Source: Chloroflexota bacterium (GTDB lineage: Bacteria > Chloroflexota > Dormibacteria > Dormibacterales > Dormibacteraceae). From it: a stretch of 64,000 bases of DNA. Positions within the stretch are counted from its first letter, which is position 1; each line of letters begins with the position of its first letter. Location of the stretch: the NCBI GenBank assembly GCA_005880915.1, contig VBIW01000034.1, forward strand, positions 310,001 to 374,000, in the 5' to 3' direction. Below the pieces are notes generated by a model. It was not told the DNA's origin and searched no databases. It saw only the letters and a list, made by a program, of their open reading frames with translations. Below are positions 58,152 through 64,000 of the stretch, piece after piece. The translations under genes and the position numbers were made by a program.

Positions 58152-58768
58152 CCGCCATTCATGCGAACCAGCTTGTCGATGGCTACCTCGGACGCCTTGA
58201 GCTCGAGCTCCTCGACGTGCCGGAAGACAAGCGGCGAGAGATCATCGAAGAAATTCGCGACCACATCGCGGACGAGCGTCGCTCGCTTTCCAGCGAATCG
58301 GACGCGGACCTGCTCAATCTGCTCGACCGGCTCGGCGACCCAGCGGAAATCGCGGCGGCTGCTCGCGGCGGCAAAGCTGAAGCGCCGCCCGCGCAGAGTC
58401 GTGTCGGTGTCGTCGAGATCCTCGCCCTCATCCTCACGCCGGTGATCTGGCCCGTCGGCGTGGTCCTGCTCTGGGCATCGGCGGCCTGGACAACGAGGCA
58501 GAAGCTGCTGGGCACGCTCGTACCTGTCGGAGGCTACCCAGCGATCTTGTTCGTGGTCGGGGTGGTGCCACTCATGTTCGGGACGAGTTCCTACTGCAGC
58601 TTCGGCACCGACTCCTCGGGCCAGGTGTACAACGACTGTCAGCCTCCCCCGCTCCAGATCGTGGCGGGCATCGTGTACCTGGCCATCACCGTCGCGCTGC
58701 TGGCGCTGCCTGTCGTGGTTGGTATTTACCTCGCGACGCGGCTGAGGTCTCGTCCGACCTCGGCCTGA
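58148..58768 (+). CDS. HAAS-domain (DUF1700-like) membrane protein
   Basis: 206 aa from ATG 58148. An N-terminal helical HAAS domain (DGYLGRLELELLDVPEDKRR and EIIEEIRDHIADER, about 10-75), then helices at about 90-115, 120-142 and 170-200. PadR-HAAS pairs are common two-gene modules in which the membrane protein may modulate the regulator or be its target. A Cys-containing loop (SSYCSF, YNDCQPPPL) lies between the last helices. Confidence 0.82.
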   Translation: MTAIHANQLVDGYLGRLELELLDVPEDKRREIIEEIRDHIADERRSLSSESDADLLNLLDRLGDPAEIAAAARGGKAEAPPAQSRVGVVEILALILTPVIWPVGVVLLWASAAWTTRQKLLGTLVPVGGYPAILFVVGVVPLMFGTSSYCSFGTDSSGQVYNDCQPPPLQIVAGIVYLAITVALLALPVVVGIYLATRLRSRPTSA

Positions 58769-59855
58769 CCAGGAGCGACAGCAACAGGGACACCTCTATC
58801 AGCAGGATTGGCACGGCCAGAACCACAAGGGCAAGCTCGAGCAGCGCGTAGCCGGCGACCAGGATCGCGACCTGCAACGAGGTCGCGCCGGACCTGATGA
58901 CCAGCCATCCCGCAACGATCAGCATCAGGAAGTCCTGGAACCCGAGGTAGGGCGTGAACAACAGAGAGCCGAGAATCCCGATGGCGACCACGCGCTCCGG
59001 GCTGCGGCGCTGGCGCCAGGCCGCGACCAGAGTCAGCACGACCACCGCCAGCTCGGCCACGCGCAGCGCCCAACCGAGTCCCAGAGGACCCGAGATCGAG
59101 TAGCGGCGCGTGATGTCCCAGGCCGTGGTCTGCGTCTGGGCGAGGACGTCGCGATACCGTGCCACGCCGTCTCCCCCGAGCATGACCAGGGCGACCACGC
59201 CGATCACGGCCGAGGCCGCGAGCCAGGACACAAAGGTCCTCCGGTAACCCGCGACCAGCAGAGCCACAGGCACAAGCAGCGCCAGCTGTGGCTTGAGGAC
59301 GACAAGGCTCATGACCAGACCAGCCGCGAGCTGCCGTTTGGCGCGGATCAGCCACCACGCCGTGGCCACGGCCGCCGCGACGAGGGCGCCGGGCTGCCCG
59401 ACCATCACGCCGAACGCGACCGGAAAAACGCCGACCCACAGCAAGAGGTGCGCGGTTCGCGCCACGCCCTCACCCGGCGCCACGAGATACCAGGTCCACA
59501 GCAAAGCGGCGATCAGCAGCGCGGTCCAGATGACCAGGGCTGAGGTGAACGGCAGCGCCGTCAGCGGCGTGACGAGCCAGGCCAGTGGCGGCGGCGAGAT
59601 GAATGGCTGGACGTTGAAGCCCGAACCAAGGGCGCGGATCGCCGTCTGCTGGTCAGCCAGGTCGTAAAGCCGTCCGTAGCCGTCGCGCCAGCCGACGATC
59701 GCCGTCGCATAGGCGAGGCGGAAGTCATTGCGGACGGCGTACTGGGCGAAGAAGAGGGGCGCGGCGACGACCAGGTCCCAGACCAAGAGCATCGCCCCGA
59801 CCAGGAGGCCGGCCGCGGCCCACAGCCGGCGGCGCGCCCGGAAGTAATTGATCAC
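58686..59855 (-). CDS. GT87-like (DUF2029) membrane glycosyltransferase
   Basis: 389 aa from GTG 59855. About ten helices and FYxD-like early loops (RNDFRLAYATAIVGWRDGYG, RLYDLADQQT), typical of GT87 mannosyltransferases using polyprenyl-phosphate mannose. A longer start at GTG 59882 would place the first codons inside the dnaK terminator and is rejected. The 3' end overlaps the convergent HAAS gene by 83 bases. Confidence 0.75.
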   Translation of the reverse strand: MINYFRARRRLWAAAGLLVGAMLLVWDLVVAAPLFFAQYAVRNDFRLAYATAIVGWRDGYGRLYDLADQQTAIRALGSGFNVQPFISPPPLAWLVTPLTALPFTSALVIWTALLIAALLWTWYLVAPGEGVARTAHLLLWVGVFPVAFGVMVGQPGALVAAAVATAWWLIRAKRQLAAGLVMSLVVLKPQLALLVPVALLVAGYRRTFVSWLAASAVIGVVALVMLGGDGVARYRDVLAQTQTTAWDITRRYSISGPLGLGWALRVAELAVVVLTLVAAWRQRRSPERVVAIGILGSLLFTPYLGFQDFLMLIVAGWLVIRSGATSLQVAILVAGYALLELALVVLAVPILLIEVSLLLSLLVRPRSDETSAASRGKYQPRQAAPAARR

Positions 59856-59861
59856 CGGCGC

Positions 59862-59895
59862 AAAAAATAAGGGCTGCGCCACGCGGCGTAGCCCT
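59862..59895 (-). terminator. rho-independent terminator of dnaK
   Basis: On the minus strand an 11-base-pair stem (AGGGCTACGCC with GGCGCAGCCCT, one G-T pair) and 4-base loop are followed by TTATTTTTT. It lies 15 bases past the dnaK stop. Confidence 0.85.
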
Positions 59896-59909
59896 CAGGT
59901 GAAATCTAT

Positions 59910-61817
59910 TTAGTTGACTTCGCGGTAGTCAGCGTCGACGACGTCGCCGTCTTTCTTCTCTTCCCCAGCCGCGGTGCCATCGCTCTGCCCACCCGTCGGG
60001 GCGGAGGCTCCGGCTCCCTGGTAGATGTGCTGGCCGATCTTCTGGAGCGCTTCGTTGAACTCGTCCATCTGCTGTTGCAGGGCCTTGGTGTCCGAACCTT
60101 TGGCCGCGGTCTTGAGCGCTTCGAGCTTGGTGTTGACCTCGCTCTTGACGTCCTCGGGAATCCGGGCTTCGTTGTCCTTGATCACCTTCTCGGCCTGGTG
60201 GATCATGTGGTCCGCCTGGTTGCGGAGCTCCACCTCTTCGCGCTTGGTTCGGTCCTCGGCGGAGTGCGCCTCCGCCTCCTTGACCATCCGGTCGACCTCG
60301 TCCTTGTTCAGCGTCGAGGACGCGGTGATGGTGACCGACTGCTCTCGGCCGGTGCCCTTGTCCTGCGCCTTCACGTTGAGGATGCCGTTGGCGTCCAGGT
60401 CAAACGTGACCTCGACCTGAGGCATGCCCCGAGGCGCAGGCGGAATCCCGTCCAGGTGGAAGCGACCCAACGTGCGGTTGTCGCGCGCCATGTCGCGCTC
60501 GCCCTGCAGGACGTGGACCTCGACGGACGTCTGGTTGTCCGCCGCGGTAGAGAAGACCTGCGACCGAGAGGTCGGGATCGTCGTGTTGCGGTCGATGAGC
60601 TTGGTCATGACCCCGCCCAGCGTCTCGACGCCGAGCGAAAGCGGCGTCACATCGAGGAGCAGGATGTCCTTGACCTCGCCCTTGAGCACCCCGGCCTGGA
60701 TGGCTGCGCCGACGGCGACCACCTCGTCCGGGTTGACTCCCTTGTGCGGCTCCTTGCCGCCGAGCAGGTCCTTGACGAGCTGCTGGATGATCGGCATGCG
60801 CGTCGAGCCGCCGACCAGCACCACCTCGTCGATCTGCTGCGGGGTCAGGTTGGCGTCTTTGAGCGCTGCCAGGAACGGCCCCCGGGTGCGCTCCGTCAGG
60901 TCCGTCGTGAGCGACTCGAACTTGGCCCGGGTCAGGGTCATCTCCAGGTGCTTGGGACCTGTCTGGTCCGCCGTGATGAACGGCAGGTTGATGGTCGTCT
61001 CGAGCCGGCTTGACAGCTCGATCTTGGCCCGCTCGGCCGCCTCGGTGAGGCGCTGCAGGGCCTGTCTGTCCGTCTTCAGGTCGATCCCGTTCTGCTTTTT
61101 GAACTCGTCGGCGAGCCAGTCCACGACGCGGCGGTCGTAGTCGTCACCGCCGAGGTGGGTGTCGCCGTTGGTCGACTTGACCTCGAATACCCCGTCGCCT
61201 ACATCGAGCACGGAGACGTCGAAGGTTCCACCGCCGAGGTCGAAAACGAGGATCGTCTCGTTCGCCTTCTTGTCCAGCCCATAGGCCAGCGAGGCGGCGG
61301 TTGGCTCGTTGATGATGCGCAGCACGTTGAGTCCGGCGATCTGGCCGGCGTTCTTCGTCGCCTGGCGCTGTGAGTCGTTGAAGTAGGCAGGCACGGTGAT
61401 GACCGCGTCGGTCACCTTCTCGCCGAGGTAGGCCTCGGCGTCGGACTTGAGCTTCTGCAGGATCAAGGCCGAGATCTCTTCCGGGGTGAACTCCTTGCTG
61501 GCGTTCGGGACGAACACCACGGCGCGGTCGTCCTTGCCGGGCTTGACCTGGTAAGGCACGATCTTCCGCTCCGAGTCGACCTCTGCGAACTTGCGGCCCA
61601 TGAACCGCTTGATCGAGTAGACGGTGTTCTCAGGGTTGACGGCCGCCTGACGGCGAGCCAGCGTGCCAACCAGCCTCTCACCGGACTTGGTGAAGGCGAC
61701 CACGGAGGGTGTCGTGCGTGAACCTTCGGAGTTAGGGATGACCACAGGCTCGCCGCCTTCCATGACGGCGATGACCGAGTTGGTCGTCCCCAGGTCGATT
61801 CCTACGGTTTTTGGCAT
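59910..61817 (-). CDS. dnaK: chaperone DnaK
   Basis: 635 aa. Hsp70 with [55 protein letters not shown], a substrate domain with [20 protein letters not shown], and a helical lid. The tail is acidic, ending [17 protein letters not shown] lies about eight bases before the ATG. grpE and dnaJ are not adjacent; with its own terminator it looks monocistronic. No CIRCE element is seen upstream. Confidence 0.97.
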   Translation of the reverse strand: MPKTVGIDLGTTNSVIAVMEGGEPVVIPNSEGSRTTPSVVAFTKSGERLVGTLARRQAAVNPENTVYSIKRFMGRKFAEVDSERKIVPYQVKPGKDDRAVVFVPNASKEFTPEEISALILQKLKSDAEAYLGEKVTDAVITVPAYFNDSQRQATKNAGQIAGLNVLRIINEPTAASLAYGLDKKANETILVFDLGGGTFDVSVLDVGDGVFEVKSTNGDTHLGGDDYDRRVVDWLADEFKKQNGIDLKTDRQALQRLTEAAERAKIELSSRLETTINLPFITADQTGPKHLEMTLTRAKFESLTTDLTERTRGPFLAALKDANLTPQQIDEVVLVGGSTRMPIIQQLVKDLLGGKEPHKGVNPDEVVAVGAAIQAGVLKGEVKDILLLDVTPLSLGVETLGGVMTKLIDRNTTIPTSRSQVFSTAADNQTSVEVHVLQGERDMARDNRTLGRFHLDGIPPAPRGMPQVEVTFDLDANGILNVKAQDKGTGREQSVTITASSTLNKDEVDRMVKEAEAHSAEDRTKREEVELRNQADHMIHQAEKVIKDNEARIPEDVKSEVNTKLEALKTAAKGSDTKALQQQMDEFNEALQKIGQHIYQGAGASAPTGGQSDGTAAGEEKKDGDVVDADYREVN

Positions 61818-61925
61818 ATGTCGCTGCTCCTCCAGGTGGGATGGTTTGAATTCAGAGTGAATACCTCTGATCTTCTTCCCAGCATTCGGGGCTGCAAAAC
61901 CAAGCTGCGCCCTAGTCTTTAGGCG

Positions 61926-62456
61926 ATGTCGATCTACGAGCTCGACCCGGTCGACCGCCTCGTGGTCGCCGCGGTCGGCGAGCCGGGCCAGCGCCGGTTC
62001 TTCCTCCTTGCGAGCGGGTCAGGGCGGACCCTGACGCTTGGATGCGAGAAAGCCCAGATCCAGGCCCTGCTCCTGCGGCTGCACCAGATGCTCGAGGCTC
62101 AGCAGATCGAGACGCCGGAGGAGCTGGTGGAGACTTCGGCAGGTGGCGGCCAGCCAGGCGAGCCCGAGTGGCAGATCGGCGAGATGGGCCTGGGCTATCA
62201 CGAGGCCCGACAGATGTTCGTCCTGGTCGCGAGCCAGGCGGCCGCCGGCGAGCCGGCCGAGTCGGCGGAGGCGCCGGCCGCCGACGACGCGCCGAGCGTG
62301 CGCTTCTGGCTCAGACACGACCAGGTTGTCGCTTTCTCGAAGCAGGCCGAATCTGTGCTTTCCGCTGGCCGGCCGCTCTGCCCACGATGCGGCTTGCCGA
62401 TGGATCCCTCCGGCCATCCCTGCCCGGTCATGAACGGTGCCCGGCCTATCTTCTGA
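61926..62456 (+). CDS. DUF3090 family protein
   Basis: 176 aa. [20 protein letters not shown] and [20 protein letters not shown] at the N terminus match DUF3090 (TIGR03847). Alternating strands follow, and the C terminus holds a zinc-ribbon-like [20 protein letters not shown]. The biochemical role is unknown. Its end overlaps the SCO1664-like gene by 20 bases, the same pairing as in actinobacteria. Confidence 0.88.
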   Translation: MSIYELDPVDRLVVAAVGEPGQRRFFLLASGSGRTLTLGCEKAQIQALLLRLHQMLEAQQIETPEELVETSAGGGQPGEPEWQIGEMGLGYHEARQMFVLVASQAAAGEPAESAEAPAADDAPSVRFWLRHDQVVAFSKQAESVLSAGRPLCPRCGLPMDPSGHPCPVMNGARPIF

Positions 62457-63165
62457 AGCGGCCGAGGAGCTGCTCGGCGGGCTGCCCGACGTCACGATCC
62501 TTGGGGTCCTGCACGGCGCCTCGAACTACACGTTCCTGGCGCGCCTCGGACCCCATCCGCCGTCGGGCCTGCGCGCGGTCTACAAGCCGGCGGGCGGCGA
62601 ATCGCCGCTCTGGGACTTCGAGGCGGGCACACTGTACAAGCGCGAGGTCGCGGCCTATGAGCTGAGCAAGGTCCTTGGCTGGCCGCAGATCCCGCCGACG
62701 GTGGTCCGGGAAAAGGCGCCCCATGGCGTTGGCGCGGTGCAGCTCTTCATCGACGCCGACGGCCGTCACTTTTTCGGCGACAACAGCTCGCGCGCCGACA
62801 CCTGGATCCGCGTTGCCCTGTTCGACGTGATCGCCAACAACGCCGACCGCAAGTCGGGCCACTGCCTCTTCGACGCGGAAGACAACGTATGGGTGATCGA
62901 CCACGGGCTGACGTTCAATGTCGACCACAAGCTGAGGACGGTGATCTGGGACTTCTCCGGTCAGCCCCTGCCGCCGGACCTGTGCGATGACGTGGAACGC
63001 GGGCTGGTCGAGCTGGAGCGAGGATCTCTGGCCGGCACCATGGCCGGCCTGCTCCGCCCGCCCGAGGTGCGCATGCTCAAGCGCCGGCTGCGGGGGGTGC
63101 TGGACCCTCGCTGGCGGTTCCCGGAGCCGACCTCCGGATGGTCGATCCCCTGGCCCCCGGTGTAA
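62437..63165 (+). CDS. SCO1664 family protein (PI3/4-kinase-like fold)
   Basis: 242 aa from GTG 62437. VLHGASNYTFLARLG, AVYKPAGGESPLWDFEAGTL (with a kinase-type Lys), WIRVALFDVIANNADRKSGH (catalytic loop-like N-x-D) and VWVIDHGLTFN (DxG-like metal motif) match TIGR03843, a predicted kinase of unknown substrate. It forms a two-gene unit with DUF3090. Confidence 0.88.
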   Translation: MPGLSSEAAEELLGGLPDVTILGVLHGASNYTFLARLGPHPPSGLRAVYKPAGGESPLWDFEAGTLYKREVAAYELSKVLGWPQIPPTVVREKAPHGVGAVQLFIDADGRHFFGDNSSRADTWIRVALFDVIANNADRKSGHCLFDAEDNVWVIDHGLTFNVDHKLRTVIWDFSGQPLPPDLCDDVERGLVELERGSLAGTMAGLLRPPEVRMLKRRLRGVLDPRWRFPEPTSGWSIPWPPV

Positions 63166-63197
63166 CCGAACAGGCTCTGGTATCGTTCCCGGGCTTC

Positions 63198-64000
63198 ATG
63201 CGTTTGCGCCGGCTCCTCGTGGCCATCCCCTTGTTTTTCCTGACCGCAGCCCCGGGTCCCTCCCCGTCGGCGTCTCCGTCCACTTCCCCCTCCGCATCCC
63301 CGTCACCATCCGCCTCCCCGTCAGCTTCGCCATCTCCGTCTCCCAGCCCTAGCCCGATCCCCCAGAACGCATTCCTTTCTCTAGATGTGACCGACGGCGG
63401 GCCCAACACCCAGATCACGGTCAACGGCGGCGCGTTCCTGCCCAACGAGCAGATGACCCTGATCTGGGATCAGCCCAACAAGGTGGCCGGCGGCGCGGTT
63501 GCTGACGGCAGCGGCAACTTCGTGACGCACGTCAAACCGTTCTCCGGTGACCCGCCGGGCCAGCACAAGCTCTGCGCCAGCGTCGAGCCGCGGCCGTGCG
63601 CGACCTTCCAGCTCGAGGCCGCCGCCACGTCCCCCTCTCCCTCGGCAAGCCCTACTGAATCGCCCTCCCCTTCGCCTCAAGCGACCGCGTCTGCGACGGC
63701 AAGCCCCACGCCGGTCGCGGCGACGCTGAACGGATTCGACCTCATCTCGAGGCCACCGTTTGTTTTCCTGCCCATAGTCGGTGGGCTTGCGATCCTGCTT
63801 TCGCTCGGCTACTGGGCGGTCAGCATGATCCGGCGACCGCGGTTCACGCCGGCGCTGCCGTCCGCTGCCGTGATGCACCGCGCAATGCGTCCCGACTACA
63901 CGGCCGGATTCGGCACGCCGCCCGCCACCCCCACGCGTGAATCGCAATCGCAGTCGGCGTGGACCGAGCCCGTGCACCCGCATCCCACCTCGCCTCCTGC
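63198..64000 (+). CDS. Ser/Pro-rich exported membrane-anchored protein (3' end outside window)
   Basis: ATG 63198 opens a frame that stays open to the window end (at least 267 codons). A signal peptide (RLRRLLVAIPLFFLTAAPG) is followed by a Ser/Pro stalk (about residues 20-53, SPSASPSTSPSAS and similar). A beta-rich domain follows (about 57-140; LSLDVTDGGPNTQITVNGGA, FLPNEQMTLIWDQP), with two Cys. A second Ser/Pro/Thr stretch precedes a membrane helix at about 190-213 (FVFLPIVGGLAILLSLGYW) and a basic stop-transfer IRRPRF. It is likely surface-exposed and perhaps glycosylated. Confidence 0.8.
   Translation, partial: MRLRRLLVAIPLFFLTAAPGPSPSASPSTSPSASPSPSASPSASPSPSPSPSPIPQNAFLSLDVTDGGPNTQITVNGGAFLPNEQMTLIWDQPNKVAGGAVADGSGNFVTHVKPFSGDPPGQHKLCASVEPRPCATFQLEAAATSPSPSASPTESPSPSPQATASATASPTPVAATLNGFDLISRPPFVFLPIVGGLAILLSLGYWAVSMIRRPRFTPALPSAAVMHRAMRPDYTAGFGTPPATPTRESQSQSAWTEPVHPHPTSPP

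Noticed and set aside
61818-61925. CIRCE or HspR (HAIR) element upstream of dnaK
   Set aside because: TTGAATTCAGAGTGAA resembles a weak dyad, but neither the CIRCE arms nor the CTTGAGT/ACTCAAG arms are present.
63250-63350. CRISPR-like or satellite repeat
   Set aside because: The TCC/CCG periodicity is coding low complexity (Ser-Pro codons) in an open reading frame, with no spacers.

Overview
This window is a high-GC, densely packed bacterial chromosome segment. It has no insertion sequences, phage genes, rRNA or CRISPR arrays. The only stretches without genes are short; the longest, about 190 bases, lies upstream of the Flp pilin gene. Several features suggest a monoderm or atypical Terrabacteria lineage such as Chloroflexota or Candidatus Dormibacterota, with some actinobacterial traits: F420-type LLM oxidoreductase, the DUF3090/SCO1664 pair, MurA with Asp in place of the catalytic Cys, a Tad pilus locus without a secretin, and frequent GTG and TTG starts. 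The phylum is an inference; the sequence contains no marker rRNA.

Region 1 (1-9.4 kb): the start of a 3-hydroxyacyl-CoA dehydrogenase, a small zincin, a flavin reductase and tRNA-Cys. A 2-oxoacid dehydrogenase E2 gene is then coupled to lipA and lipB, so the lipoylated protein and its two lipoylation enzymes sit together. Next come two related small proteins of unknown function, malate synthase, an LLM oxidoreductase, and tRNA-Phe and tRNA-Val with a 40-aa membrane protein between them.

Region 2 (8.2-18.7 kb, minus strand): comFC-cpaF-hpf-secA-prfB-ftsE-ftsX-M23 peptidase-ctpA. This resembles the Firmicutes comF/secA/prfB/ftsEX neighbourhood with a CpaF ATPase inserted. prfB has the classical +1 programmed frameshift, and ftsE has a clear sigma70-type promoter. 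Region 3 (18.8-25 kb): DUF192, an alpha/beta hydrolase, a DUF421 protein, and a minimal Tad pilus locus transcribed flp-cpaB-cpaF-tadB-tadC with a hairpin just after the pilin gene.

Region 4 (25-34.3 kb): a cell-envelope glycan cluster with a methyltransferase-like membrane protein, two large multi-span proteins, two GT2 and two GT4 glycosyltransferases, a TagA-type transferase and a polysaccharide deacetylase. Region 5 (34.4-49.9 kb, minus strand): a tight run rpmE-DUF1385-prfA-prmC-tsaC-glyA-wecA-like-atpZ-atpI-atpBEFHAGDC-murA-mreB. Many stop and start codons overlap, joining translation, one-carbon metabolism, energy and peptidoglycan functions.

Region 6 (49.9-64 kb): M50 protease, a divergent GlpX-like protein, pyrG, a metallo-beta-lactamase-fold protein, argS, an HtrA-like protein lacking two catalytic residues, GNAT, tRNA-Thr, an autoregulated-looking PadR operon, a GT87-like protein, dnaK with a strong terminator, DUF3090-SCO1664, and a Ser/Pro-rich surface protein that runs off the end.

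The most unusual signals are a family of short palindromic repeats lying in the 5' coding ends of three genes, two predicted pseudoenzymes (HtrA-like and GlpX-like), a tandem pair of small AVLERT proteins, and nested palindromes at the PadR promoter.
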